From NCBI GenBank assembly GCA_004557385.1, contig SFEA01000004.1, positions 62,001 through 126,000 on the forward strand: DNA of 64,000 bases, written 5' to 3'. Within the stretch, counting starts at the first letter, position 1. Each line of letters begins with the position of its first letter. Below are positions 54,570 through 63,644 of the stretch, one piece after another. Source of the DNA: Bacteroidales bacterium. GTDB lineage: Bacteria; Bacteroidota; Bacteroidia; Bacteroidales; Muribaculaceae. The translations under genes and the position numbers were made by a program. The notes beneath the pieces are model-generated. The model searched no databases, was not told the origin of the DNA, and saw nothing but the letters and a program-made list of their open reading frames with translations.

Positions 54570-56738
54570 ATGTCATATAGTAAACCGTACTACATTTTAT
54601 TATTCATACTACTTGCATTTGTAGCACTTGTGGCAAAGGCTCAGCTTCCACACGATTTTAGGTCGGAGCAGGTTTTATTGTGTCCTGACAGCCAGTATTA
54701 TCAAGCTGGCGACACCATCTGGCTGCAAGGCGTGGTTACTTGTAATTCCACGACTGACTTTCTCCCTTATAGCAGATATGTCACTGTGGAGCTTGTCACT
54801 CCCGACACGGCAATAGCTCGATTAGAGACGGAATTAGACTCTTTAGGGCGGTTCAGCACTCTACTACCCATCGATTCTCTACTCCATGAAGGAAATTATG
54901 CCTTGAGAGCCTACACGGAATTAATGCGAAATTTCTCGCCAAAGAATTTTGCATTTCAACCTATTACCATTGCAGAGAACTATCCTGACAAAGATAGAGA
55001 TATCGACGACACCATTATCTGCCGGGCATTTCCGTGGGGTGGCTCTTTGGCGAGCGGAATGGTGCAACACATCACCGTATGGCTCTGCGACCGGTCGGGC
55101 ATTGCCCTACCAGGCATAGAATTGGCGCTAAAAGACGGCGACGGTAGCACCATCGACCTCCGCACCACCTCTGCCAATGGCTTTGCCGTATTCTCTTTCG
55201 CACCCGAAAGGGACGCTGAATATTCTGTTTACTCCACTCGCAGCTATTCAACTGTTCCTCTCGCCAAGGTTCAAACCGACGATTCAAAGCCTAAGATTCA
55301 ATGCTTTTTACAGGAGCGAAAAGTGTCGTTTACCATCTCTAACGAGTCCGCCCTGCCTCGAGGCTATCGCATATACGGATATGACTGCAAAAACGGGCTC
55401 TCCCAAGTGGATGCTAAAACAAACCGCGGGGCGTTCCTTTTGCAATCTAAGCCCTCGCTGTTCACCATATTTCTCACCGATTCGCTCAACCGTGTTCTTT
55501 CGCAATCTTCGGCTTTCGGCGTCACCAAACTGCAATGTTCGGTAACGACTCCTGACGTTGTGGCATTGGGCGACTCTATTTTCCCTGTTATCGAAGGGCT
55601 ACCCGAGCACGCCACCATAGTCACTCGGCTTATGACGGGCAACATTTCTATGGTGGGAGATGCCGCTTCAGCCATCAATATAGCAAGTCAAGTAACATCA
55701 CCTATCCCAATGCCGTCGAACTATGTATCATATCGCAACGGCGAGAAATTCTTCAATGACGTCACCGCTTGGCTGGCTACCGCCACTTTTTCACGGTTCG
55801 ACTTGCCCGATGCCATCGAGCGCGACTCGCTCATCTATTCACATATGCCAAAATTGCAGATGTCGTTTTCTGGCAATGCATATCTCAACTCGGGCTACAG
55901 CTTAGCTAATGGCACATTGGTGGCGTACAACACCGAAACCAACGAAGTGTCGAATACATCATTTAAGAAAAACGGCGATTTCGATTTGATTCTCAACAAT
56001 TATTACGGCAACACTCGATTCTATTTCCAAGCCGCCGACAAAAAGGAGTTGGCGGTAAAAGCCGTTTTCCAATTTCCCGATAAAACCTATCCTTCTGTAA
56101 CACTTCCTGAGCAACTCTTATTTGTCGTTAACGATAGCACCCTGAACATCGAAGACAGCTCTCTGAAATTACCCGAATTAACCGTTAAGGCTTATGTAAA
56201 AAAGGAAGCAAACATTCCCACCAATAAGTTCTATAGCGTTAGATATAAGGATAGAGAGGAAATAGAGCGTCGTCACTACCTCACTCTTCGTCATGTATTG
56301 CAAAATATCATAGGAATAAAGGTGGAACAGAAAGGCGTATTTTCCACAAGAGGCGCATCCACACTTCATGGTGGCTCTCGCGTTCCGATATTTGTGGATA
56401 ATGTTCAGTATGGCGCAGACATGGTGGATGAGATAGAATCACTGTTCGAAATGCCGACTGAAGAAATCGAATCGGTAGAGTATATGCCTCCGTGGAAAGC
56501 ATTGGCATATAGTTGGAACTCATTCAATGGTTTGGTTTTAGTGAAAACTCGTAACTCCAAAATCAAACCTGCCGAAACTATGGGCTCGTTCTTCACCTTC
56601 GAAGGTCTTGCCCCCACTCTTGGTTTTGCCCCCGCCGTGGCTAAAAATGCCGGCAAACAAACCTTAGTGGTTGATTTCATCTCACCTCAAGGCACCGACA
56701 CTTTCTATAAAGAGATATTAGTAACCGACAACAAATAG
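54570..56738 (+). CDS. secreted MG2-like protein with C-terminal TonB plug domain
   Basis: 722 residues from the ATG at 54570, which gives a signal peptide (MSYSKPYYILLFILLAFVALVAKA). The N-terminal part has a macroglobulin-like beta domain (PDSQYYQAGDTIWLQGVV), and more beta domains follow. Near residue 555 begins a plug-like region (REEIERRHYLTLRHVLQNI, then IKVEQKGVFSTRGASTLHGG and VPIFVDNVQYGADMVDEIES). There is no 22-strand barrel after it, and the protein ends with a beta-rich tail. Proteins like this in Bacteroidetes are of unknown role; perhaps adhesin- or partner-type. Confidence 0.8.
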   Translation: MSYSKPYYILLFILLAFVALVAKAQLPHDFRSEQVLLCPDSQYYQAGDTIWLQGVVTCNSTTDFLPYSRYVTVELVTPDTAIARLETELDSLGRFSTLLPIDSLLHEGNYALRAYTELMRNFSPKNFAFQPITIAENYPDKDRDIDDTIICRAFPWGGSLASGMVQHITVWLCDRSGIALPGIELALKDGDGSTIDLRTTSANGFAVFSFAPERDAEYSVYSTRSYSTVPLAKVQTDDSKPKIQCFLQERKVSFTISNESALPRGYRIYGYDCKNGLSQVDAKTNRGAFLLQSKPSLFTIFLTDSLNRVLSQSSAFGVTKLQCSVTTPDVVALGDSIFPVIEGLPEHATIVTRLMTGNISMVGDAASAINIASQVTSPIPMPSNYVSYRNGEKFFNDVTAWLATATFSRFDLPDAIERDSLIYSHMPKLQMSFSGNAYLNSGYSLANGTLVAYNTETNEVSNTSFKKNGDFDLILNNYYGNTRFYFQAADKKELAVKAVFQFPDKTYPSVTLPEQLLFVVNDSTLNIEDSSLKLPELTVKAYVKKEANIPTNKFYSVRYKDREEIERRHYLTLRHVLQNIIGIKVEQKGVFSTRGASTLHGGSRVPIFVDNVQYGADMVDEIESLFEMPTEEIESVEYMPPWKALAYSWNSFNGLVLVKTRNSKIKPAETMGSFFTFEGLAPTLGFAPAVAKNAGKQTLVVDFISPQGTDTFYKEILVTDNK

Positions 56739-56781
56739 CAGCATACAGCCAAACATATCCGCAAAATAATTTACAAAGAAG

Positions 56782-56810
56782 CCAAAGAGCATCGATGTGT
56801 TCTTTGGTTT
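56782..56810 (+). terminator. intrinsic terminator after the MG2/plug gene
   Basis: CCAAAGA (56782-56788) pairs with TCTTTGG (56801-56807) around a 12-base loop, followed by TTT. It is about 43 bases after the stop. Confidence 0.5.
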
Positions 56811-56869
56811 CTCTACTTGATTATTCATCAAAAATTAAAATCAATGCAAGTGGAAACAAAAGATTTTCG

Positions 56870-56877
56870 TAACTTTG
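56870..56877 (+). promoter_or_regulatory. -7 element TAACTTTG before the GH16 gene
   Basis: TAACTTTG matches the -7 consensus and precedes the GH16 ATG by 38 bases. The -33 element is not obvious. Confidence 0.4.
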
Positions 56878-56915
56878 GCTAAAGTATAAACCCTACATTT
56901 ATAACCGGCGACATT

Positions 56916-57713
56916 ATGAGCAATTCAAAACATTCATCCACCATCATTACTCTGCTGTGCATCACCAGCATGCTATGCGCTTGCAGCCGTTCCAACTGGA
57001 AATTGGTGTGGCAGGACGATTTCAACGGCTCCGGCATCGACTACACGGTATGGAGCCACACCGACCGCGGAAATGCCGACTGGGCTAACACTCAATCGAA
57101 AGACCCGCGCTGCTACGAGATGCGCGGCGGATGCTTGGTGCTGAAAGGAATTGTCAACGATGACCTCGAAGCCGACACTGCGCACTATCTCACCGGCGGC
57201 ATCTGGACCAAGGGCAAACACGCCTTCGACTGCGGACGAATTGAGGTGCGCGCTCGCCTGCAAGGAGCGAAAGGCGCTTGGCCTGCCATCTGGTTGCTGC
57301 CGTTCGACACCGAGAACAACCGCTGGCCTAACGGCGGCGAAATCGACATTATGGAACGCCTCAACCACGATACAATCGCCTATCAAACCGTGCACAGCTA
57401 TTATACGCTTAACCTCAAGCAAGACAACAATCCGCCTCACTACACCACGGCGCCCATCAAGCCCAACGACTTCAACGTCTACGGCGTGGACATCTTACCT
57501 GACAGCTTGGTGTTTCACGTCAATGGAAAGCGAACTTTCACCTATCCTCGCATCAACACCGACAAGCCCGGGCAATTCCCATTCTACATTCCACAATATC
57601 TGCTCATCGATATGCAGCTCGGCGGCAGCTGGGTGGGAGCGGTCGACCCGTCGCAACTGCCTGTTGAGATGGAAATCGACTGGGTGAAGCACTATCAACC
57701 TCGCAAGAAATAG
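56916..57713 (+). CDS. GH16 family beta-glucanase-like lipoprotein
   Basis: 265 residues. The N-terminus ends in a lipobox (SMLCAC, cysteine near residue 25). The catalytic motif GEIDIMERL (about residue 141) supplies the two glutamates and the aspartate of GH16 enzymes. Also conserved are LVWQDDFNG at the start, and PAIWLLPFD before the catalytic strand. Likely cleaves beta-1,3/1,4-glucans or laminarin-like or marine-type polymers; exact specificity is not readable. Followed by an SGNH hydrolase 38 bases downstream. Confidence 0.9.
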   Translation: MSNSKHSSTIITLLCITSMLCACSRSNWKLVWQDDFNGSGIDYTVWSHTDRGNADWANTQSKDPRCYEMRGGCLVLKGIVNDDLEADTAHYLTGGIWTKGKHAFDCGRIEVRARLQGAKGAWPAIWLLPFDTENNRWPNGGEIDIMERLNHDTIAYQTVHSYYTLNLKQDNNPPHYTTAPIKPNDFNVYGVDILPDSLVFHVNGKRTFTYPRINTDKPGQFPFYIPQYLLIDMQLGGSWVGAVDPSQLPVEMEIDWVKHYQPRKK

Positions 57714-57751
57714 ACAATTTTCGCATCTAACTCTAAACATATCAAACCGTT

Positions 57752-58474
57752 ATGAACAAACTTCGCATCTGTTTTGCAATACTTATTGCCACATTCATCT
57801 GTCAGTGGGGATTCGCGCAAGACGAGCCTTTGCGTGTGTCGATTCTCGGCGACTCCTACAGCACTTTTCAGGGATATATTCCCGAAGGCAATGCCATCTG
57901 GTATGGCACCGAAAAGCCTTATAGCCGCAACCTTGAGAACGACGTGACGCGAGTTGACGACACTTGGTGGCATCAGCTCATCAACCGCCACGGGCTTAAG
58001 CTCGAGGTGAACGAATCGTGGTCGGGCTCAACCATCTGCACCACAGGCTATCGCGGCGAAGAAGTCACCAACAACGCCTACGTCACTCGTGCCGACCGCC
58101 TCGGCAAACCTGATGTGATTCTGGTGTTTGGCGGCACCAACGATTCGTGGGCTGGCTCGCCTTGGGGCGACTATAAATACAGCGATTGGACACCTGCCGA
58201 CCTCAAGCAGGTGCGCCCGGCAATGTGCTATCTGTTTCACCGCCTCAAGGAGCTATACCCCGAAGCTCTCATCTACAACATCGAGAACACCGAGCTCAAC
58301 GCCGAATACTATCGCACCTGCGAGGTGGTGTGCCGTCACTACGGCATCACTCGCATCAGTCTGCACCACATCAGCAAGCAATTCGGGCATCCGTCAATCG
58401 ACGGCATGCGCGCCATCAGCGAGCAAGTGTGGCAAGTGATTGGCGGACGCATCACCGCCGGACGTGTGATATAA
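57752..58474 (+). CDS. SGNH/GDSL-family hydrolase
   Basis: 240 residues with a signal peptide (MNKLRICFAILIATFICQWGFA). Block I is ILGDSYSTFQG (Ser near residue 34), block III is FGGTNDSWAG with the Asn, and the catalytic Asp/His are likely in FGHPSIDGM. These are secreted esterases acting on acetylated or other ester-linked carbohydrates. Pairing with GH16 suggests joint action on a decorated glucan (inference from position). Confidence 0.88.
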   Translation: MNKLRICFAILIATFICQWGFAQDEPLRVSILGDSYSTFQGYIPEGNAIWYGTEKPYSRNLENDVTRVDDTWWHQLINRHGLKLEVNESWSGSTICTTGYRGEEVTNNAYVTRADRLGKPDVILVFGGTNDSWAGSPWGDYKYSDWTPADLKQVRPAMCYLFHRLKELYPEALIYNIENTELNAEYYRTCEVVCRHYGITRISLHHISKQFGHPSIDGMRAISEQVWQVIGGRITAGRVI

Positions 58475-58504
58475 CATTCTTCATTCCCCAATAACAACAA
58501 TCAA

Positions 58505-58540
58505 GCCCGGGTAACCAATAAGGCCATCCGGGCATTTTTT
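58505..58540 (+). terminator. intrinsic terminator after the SGNH gene
   Basis: GCCCGG (58505-58510) and the bases following pair with ATCCGGGC (58526-58533), leaving a loop of 13 bases or so, then six T residues. Confidence 0.8.
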
Positions 58541-58570
58541 ATGTTTTGTGATTTAATCTAATCGGAAGTG

Positions 58571-60034
58571 TCAGACACTCTTCACCGGGTCGCAGGTGAG
58601 TTCAACGCCAAGGCGCTTGAAAATCTTGCGGTCGACCTCGCTCAGCAGCACCGTTGAATGCACTTGGCAACCCTCAAACTTGGGCAGCTGCTCCAAAGCC
58701 AGTCGGCAATTTTCGTCGGTGATGCTCAGCATCGACAGCGCCACCAGCACCTCGTCGGTGTGAAGGCGCGGATTGTGACCGTGCAGGAAGTCTACCTTGG
58801 TGCGCTGAATAGGCTCAATCATCGATTGCGGAATAAGCTTCACCTCATGGGCGATGCCAGCCAAATGCTTGGCAGCGTTGAGCAGCAATGCGGCACTTGG
58901 GCCGAGCAAGCTGCTGGAACGTGCGGTGATGATGGTGCCGTCCTGCAATTCGATGGCTGCCGACGCCAGTCCGGTGAGCTCCTTGCGTTCACGCGCAGCC
59001 ACTGTGGTGCGGCGATATTCGGTGGTGAGCTTGGCTTGCTGCATCAGCAGGCCAATCTTCTTCACCTCGCTCTCGCCCTCGCCGCGCTCGGCAAGGCGGT
59101 TGAGTGCAGTGTAGTAGCGGCGGATAATCTCGTCGCGGGCAGCGTTGCAGCACACGTCCTCGTCGCTCATGCAGAATCCAATCATGTTCACACCCATATC
59201 GGTGGGCGACTTATATGGATTCTCGCCATTCACACCCTCGAAAATGGCATTCAGCACCGGGAAGATTTCGATGTCGCGATTGTAGTTCACTGCAATCTTT
59301 CCGTAAGCCTCAAGATGGAACGGGTCAATCATATTCACGTCGTTGAGGTCGGCGGTAGCAGCCTCGTAAGCCACATTCACAGGGTGCTTCAGCGGCAAGT
59401 TCCATACGGGGAAGGTCTCAAACTTGGCATAACCGGCTTTCACGCCACGTTTCTGCTCGTGATAGAGCTGGCTAAGGCACACTGCCATCTTGCCACTGCC
59501 CGGACCAGGTGCCGTGACTACAACAAGCTGACGCGAAGTCTCGGCAAAGTCGTTGCGGCCGAAACCCTCGTCGGAGTCAATCAACTCAACATTGTTTGGA
59601 TACCCATCGATAGTGTAGTGATAGCACACCTTAATGCCCATGCGCTCGAGGCGCGCACGATAGGCATCGGCGCTTTTCTGACCGTTGTAGTGAGTGATAA
59701 TAACATAGGTGGTATACAAGCCCGCTTTCTCAAACTCGCCACGCAAGCGCAACACATCTTCGTCGTAGGTGATGCCCAAGTCGCCACGCACCTTGTTCTT
59801 TTCGATGTCGAAAGCGCTAATCACAATTATCACCTCGGCAATGTCGCTCAGCTGCATGAGCATTCGCAGTTTGCTGTCGGGGTGGAAACCCGGCAAAACG
59901 CGGCTTGCGTGATAATCGTCAAACAACTTACCTCCAAACTCGAGGTATAACTTATCTCCGAACTGGGCAATACGCTCCTTGATGCGTTCGGACTGAATTT
60001 TGAGATATTTCTCGTTGTCAAAACCGTTTCTCAT
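58571..60034 (-). CDS. DUF1846 / UPF0371 family protein
   Basis: 487 residues. The signature start GFDNEKYLKIQSERIKERI, FGGKLFDDYHASRVLPGF, and a P-loop-like stretch VVTAPGPGSGKMAVCLSQLY (about residue 170) identify the family. The function is not established; a nucleotide-dependent enzyme with a metal-binding site has been suggested from structures. It is 72 bases after the helicase gene on the same strand. Confidence 0.92.
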   Translation of the reverse strand: MRNGFDNEKYLKIQSERIKERIAQFGDKLYLEFGGKLFDDYHASRVLPGFHPDSKLRMLMQLSDIAEVIIVISAFDIEKNKVRGDLGITYDEDVLRLRGEFEKAGLYTTYVIITHYNGQKSADAYRARLERMGIKVCYHYTIDGYPNNVELIDSDEGFGRNDFAETSRQLVVVTAPGPGSGKMAVCLSQLYHEQKRGVKAGYAKFETFPVWNLPLKHPVNVAYEAATADLNDVNMIDPFHLEAYGKIAVNYNRDIEIFPVLNAIFEGVNGENPYKSPTDMGVNMIGFCMSDEDVCCNAARDEIIRRYYTALNRLAERGEGESEVKKIGLLMQQAKLTTEYRRTTVAARERKELTGLASAAIELQDGTIITARSSSLLGPSAALLLNAAKHLAGIAHEVKLIPQSMIEPIQRTKVDFLHGHNPRLHTDEVLVALSMLSITDENCRLALEQLPKFEGCQVHSTVLLSEVDRKIFKRLGVELTCDPVKSV

Positions 60035-60106
60035 AACGGATTACAAAATTACAAATTCTTTTGCTCGATTGCAATACCGCCCGAAAAGTTTTTTTCACCA
60101 CATTTA

Positions 60107-62014
60107 TTATATATCACGCCGCAGCGACTGTATGTAGGCATACAGCTTTGCATAGAACTTATGGTGGCACAGGGTCTCAGCATTGCCAATCACCACCACC
60201 TTCATTCGGGCACGGGTGATTGCCACATTCATGCGCCGCAGGTCGCTCAGGAAACCAATGCTGCCGTCGTCGTTGCTGCGTACAAGGCTTATGAACACCA
60301 CATCGCGCTCCTGCCCCTGAAAGCCGTCGATAGTGTCGACCGTGAGCACCTCGCGCAGCTGACGCAGCACCGCGCTGCGCTTCACTATCTGGCGCATGTA
60401 GCGCACCTGTGCCTTATACGGCGAAATCAGCCCAAAGTCGATGCGCTCGTCGAGGATGCGCTCCAAGCCTATTCGCGACACATATTCCTCTAATCGTGCA
60501 ACGAAAAAAACAGCCTCCTTCACGTTCACCTTGCTGCAACCTGCGCCCTGCACCTGCTCGTTGAAGTCCATCTGCGACGTGTCAATCCACTCCATGGGTG
60601 TGTCGAAATCAAGAATGCCGCGCACCTTCACCTCGTCGGCAGCCTTAAGGCTTCCGCCATAAAACCAGTCGCTTGAGAATTGCATAATCTGGCGGTTCAT
60701 GCGATACTGCGTGGTGAGCAACGTCACCGCCTGCTGCCAACGCCTCACCACCATCTCCATCATGGTAACGCCCAAGCCGGCTCGCTCGGCATCGTAGCAC
60801 TTGATGGTTGGCGGCAACTGCAGATGGTCGCCGGCAAGCACCACACGGTCGGCTTTGCGCACGGCAATCCATGTGGCAGCCTCGAGTGCCTGCCCCGCTT
60901 CGTCGACAAACAGCGTTCCGAAGCGGCGCCCGGTGAGCAGACTGCTGTTGCTGCCAACCAGCGTGGAAGCCACAACGCGGGCATTGTCGAATAGCTCAAC
61001 ATTTATTTTCACTTCAAGCTCCTCGGCGCGATGTCGCAAGCGGTTGATGCGGCTTTGCACCGAGCTGCTCATGCTATGTTTTCGGCGCTCGCCCTGCAAC
61101 TGGCGTATGGCTTTGCGTATGCTCCACAGCTCGGGATAATCGGGGTGCGCCTCGTATTGGCGTTCATAGCAGTAGCCCAGCATCTGGTCGTTCACACGCG
61201 TGGGGTTGCCAATACGCAGCACCCTCACACCGCGCTCCACCAGTTTCTGGCAAATCCAGTCGACTGCCATATTCGATTGTGCACACACAAGCACCTGCGG
61301 CTCGCGGTTGAGTGTCTCGGCAATAGCCTCAACAAGCGTGGTGGTTTTTCCCGTGCCCGGAGGTCCGTGAACAATCATCACGTCGCGGCTGCACAGCATA
61401 TTGTTCACCGCCACTTCCTGGCTGCGATTGAGCCACGGAAAGCGCACAGGATAGATGTCGCGAAAACTCGGCTCCACCATGCCGCAAATCACGTCGCGTA
61501 ACTCAGCCAGCCTGCCGCTGCGGGCTTGCGCCACATCGCTGAGCGCCTCAAACATGGTGCGATAGGTGGTTTCGTCGAGCGACAATTGCATGCCCAACGT
61601 GCCCTGTGCACAATTCTCCATGTCGGTTATCACATTAACGCCGCTCACAGCCACCACAATACGGTCGACGTCGACGTAGCACACCGTGCCGGTGTACGAT
61701 TTATAACTCACGCGCATGGCATCGTCGGCAACAAAAAACCTCACCTGACGGCCGTATTCAAATTGATGCTCTTGCTCCAGCTGGCTCTCGCTGCGATATA
61801 GGTCAACCACCAGCCTGTTGAGCGAATCGTAGCGATTGCGGCCAACGCGCAGCGGATACCAGCACAAGCCTCGTCTCACGGTGCGCTCAACGCCCCATTG
61901 CTCGCTTATGCGCTTATATTCGTCGCGTTCGTGCTCATATTCCATCTGAAGCAACTGCCGCTGCTCCACGAAATGCTTTGCCACCGATGGCTTTATTGTA
62001 GTGTTTTCTGTCAT
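60107..62014 (-). CDS. Upf1-like superfamily I helicase
   Basis: 635 residues from the ATG at 62014 (MTENTTIKPSVAK), preferred to a longer frame from 62098. Helicase motifs: GPPGTGKTTTLVEAIAETL (about residue 221), FVDEAGQALEA (about 373), QYRMNRQIMQFSSDWFYGG, and VDTIDGFQGQERDVVFISLV (about 565) and LRRMNVAITRARMKVVVIG. It is close to IGHMBP2/DNA2-type DNA/RNA helicases. Biological role in bacteria unknown; perhaps nucleic-acid repair or RNA metabolism. Confidence 0.92.
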   Translation of the reverse strand: MTENTTIKPSVAKHFVEQRQLLQMEYEHERDEYKRISEQWGVERTVRRGLCWYPLRVGRNRYDSLNRLVVDLYRSESQLEQEHQFEYGRQVRFFVADDAMRVSYKSYTGTVCYVDVDRIVVAVSGVNVITDMENCAQGTLGMQLSLDETTYRTMFEALSDVAQARSGRLAELRDVICGMVEPSFRDIYPVRFPWLNRSQEVAVNNMLCSRDVMIVHGPPGTGKTTTLVEAIAETLNREPQVLVCAQSNMAVDWICQKLVERGVRVLRIGNPTRVNDQMLGYCYERQYEAHPDYPELWSIRKAIRQLQGERRKHSMSSSVQSRINRLRHRAEELEVKINVELFDNARVVASTLVGSNSSLLTGRRFGTLFVDEAGQALEAATWIAVRKADRVVLAGDHLQLPPTIKCYDAERAGLGVTMMEMVVRRWQQAVTLLTTQYRMNRQIMQFSSDWFYGGSLKAADEVKVRGILDFDTPMEWIDTSQMDFNEQVQGAGCSKVNVKEAVFFVARLEEYVSRIGLERILDERIDFGLISPYKAQVRYMRQIVKRSAVLRQLREVLTVDTIDGFQGQERDVVFISLVRSNDDGSIGFLSDLRRMNVAITRARMKVVVIGNAETLCHHKFYAKLYAYIQSLRRDI

Positions 62015-62158
62015 GTCTATTCCTGTGAACCAAATGTGATGTGATTTTTCGCTCCCACACCGTAACAATTTGCCCTGCAAAGGTAACGCAAATTCCAATA
62101 ATTATTGCCACGTCGACAAATTTCCTCAAAAAATATGCCTCAATTAAAATAATATTAT

Positions 62159-62166
62159 TACATTTG
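62159..62166 (+). promoter_or_regulatory. -7 element TACATTTG before the ferredoxin gene
   Basis: TACATTTG precedes the ferredoxin ATG by 47 bases in a very AT-rich stretch. A clear -33 TTG is not found, but the element match is exact. Confidence 0.5.
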
Positions 62167-62213
62167 CATCAACAAAACAACAACAAAATTAATTTTATAA
62201 TAACTAAAACATT

Positions 62214-62390
62214 ATGGCATACGTAATTAATCCTGATTTGTGTGTATCGTGCGGCACTTGCGCTGGTGCTTGCCCAGTTGAAGCAATCTCTGAAGGCGAG
62301 TCTTCTTATGTAATCGACGCTGACACTTGCTTGAGCTGTGGCTCTTGCGCTGCTGTTTGCCCTAGCGAAGCTATCGCTGAAGGTGAATAA
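62214..62390 (+). CDS. 2[4Fe-4S] ferredoxin
   Basis: 58 residues, MAYVINPDLCVSCGTCAGAC onward. Two cluster motifs, CVSCGTCAGACP and CLSCGSCAAVCP, hold eight ligands. Low-potential electron carrier for oxidoreductases such as the 2-oxoacid enzyme encoded 1.2 kb downstream. Codons differ from the neighbours (many GCT, GTT and TGT/TGC choices), as expected for a very highly expressed gene. Single gene with its own terminator. Confidence 0.96.
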   Translation: MAYVINPDLCVSCGTCAGACPVEAISEGESSYVIDADTCLSCGSCAAVCPSEAIAEGE

Positions 62391-62435
62391 TTATTGCGAC
62401 AAAGCAAAAGGACATCTATAAATCAGATGGCATAG

Positions 62436-62477
62436 AGAGCCGATTCCTCGCCACACTGGCAAGGATTGGCTCTTTTT
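62436..62477 (+). terminator. intrinsic terminator after the ferredoxin gene
   Basis: AGAGCC (62436-62441) pairs with GGCTCT (62468-62473), continued by ATTCCT/AGGAT and GCC/GGC inner pairing with few mismatches, then a row of T residues. Confidence 0.85.
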
Positions 62478-62526
62478 GTTATAAAGCCATTTCGCCCTAC
62501 AAGAAACAACATTTCATTCTCGCATA

Positions 62527-63177
62527 ATGATTGCTACCTACCAATTTCTGAGCGAACTGCGCGACAACAACCGCCGCGAATGGTTTGCCGAGCACAAAGC
62601 ACAGTACGACATGCTGCGAAGCCGCTGGCTCGACCAACTGCAGCACCTCATCGACCTTATGAGCCAATACGACGACACGCTGCATGGCGTGAAAGCCGCC
62701 GACTGCGCCTATCGCATCTATCGCGACATACGCTTTTCGCACGACAAAACGCCCTACAAAACATTCTTCAGCGCCGTGATTGGCAAAGGCGGCAGGAAAT
62801 GCACCAAGGCATGCTACTATGTTCACTTCGAGCCGGGCAACTCGGGCATCTTTGCCGGATTGTGGTGCCCAACGCCCGACGTGCTGCGACGCACACGCTC
62901 GCTCATCGATGCCGACGGCAACGAGCTGCAGACAATTATCACCAGCCCCGATTTTGCCTCGCGCTTCAGCTTCACCCCATTCCAATCGCTAAAGAAGGCG
63001 CCTGCAGGTTTCTCACCCGACCATCCTCTCATCAACCTGCTGCGAGCCAAGGACTACACCTTCAGCCATCGCTGCCCCGACAGCTATTTCACCGAAGGCA
63101 ATTGGATTGAAAAAGCAGCCGCCGACCTCAAAACAGCAAAGCCCGTGCTCGATTTTTTCAACTACATCTTCGAATAG
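62527..63177 (+). CDS. DUF2461 family protein
   Basis: 216 residues. The family features are FLSELRDNNRREWFAEHKAQYD at the start, RIYRDIRFSHDKTPYKTFFSA, and YYVHFEPGNSGIFAGLW. The function is unknown. No signal peptide, so cytoplasmic. Confidence 0.9.
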   Translation: MIATYQFLSELRDNNRREWFAEHKAQYDMLRSRWLDQLQHLIDLMSQYDDTLHGVKAADCAYRIYRDIRFSHDKTPYKTFFSAVIGKGGRKCTKACYYVHFEPGNSGIFAGLWCPTPDVLRRTRSLIDADGNELQTIITSPDFASRFSFTPFQSLKKAPAGFSPDHPLINLLRAKDYTFSHRCPDSYFTEGNWIEKAAADLKTAKPVLDFFNYIFE

Positions 63178-63300
63178 CACCGCTCCAACAGCCAAACTCG
63201 GCTTTTATCATGCCCAATTGGAGCATTATGGCACAAACTAAGCACAAATGTGCCAAAGGTTAATCTATTTAAAAATCGCAATTTGGTACAAATTATTCAT

Positions 63301-63308
63301 TAATTTTG
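63301..63308 (+). promoter_or_regulatory. -7 element TAATTTTG before vorD
   Basis: TAATTTTG matches the -7 consensus; TTTG lies 15 bases upstream, shorter than usual. With a start near 63315, the ATG at 63338 would have a leader of about 23 bases. Confidence 0.45.
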
Positions 63309-63337
63309 TATACTGCAAATAAAAAATGTATAGAGCT

Positions 63338-63571
63338 ATGGTTAAACTAAGAGGAGCAATCAAAGTGGACGAAGAACGCTGCAAAGGATGCGGCATCTGC
63401 GTGACAGCATGCCCATTCAGCGTGATTGCCCTGCAAAAAATAGAGGTAAACAACAAAGGATATAATTTCGCATACATGGCAAATGCCGAGGCATGCACAG
63501 GCTGCACAAGCTGCGCCACCGTCTGCCCCGATTCGTGCATCGAAGTCTATCGTGTGAAGATATCCGATTAA
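63338..63571 (+). CDS. vorD: 2-oxoacid:ferredoxin oxidoreductase delta (ferredoxin-like) subunit
   Basis: 77 residues from the second ATG (MVKLRGAIKVDEERC); a start at 63326 adds four residues but sits very near the predicted transcription start. Two 4Fe-4S motifs are present: CKGCGICVTACP and CTGCTSCATVCP. It shuttles electrons from the thiamine-diphosphate site. Assigned to the branched-chain (Vor) or 2-oxoglutarate (Kor) type by the following gene. Confidence 0.88.
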   Translation: MVKLRGAIKVDEERCKGCGICVTACPFSVIALQKIEVNNKGYNFAYMANAEACTGCTSCATVCPDSCIEVYRVKISD

Positions 63572-63644
63572 TTCCGCTCCATTTCATTCAACAACAAGCT
63601 ACCACAAGCCTCTCTACGAGTCATATTACAAACATTCCTTTTAT

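Noticed and set aside
58658..59950. 430-codon plus-strand frame opposite the DUF1846 gene
   Set aside because: Antisense to a conserved protein family; no start signal or motif of its own.
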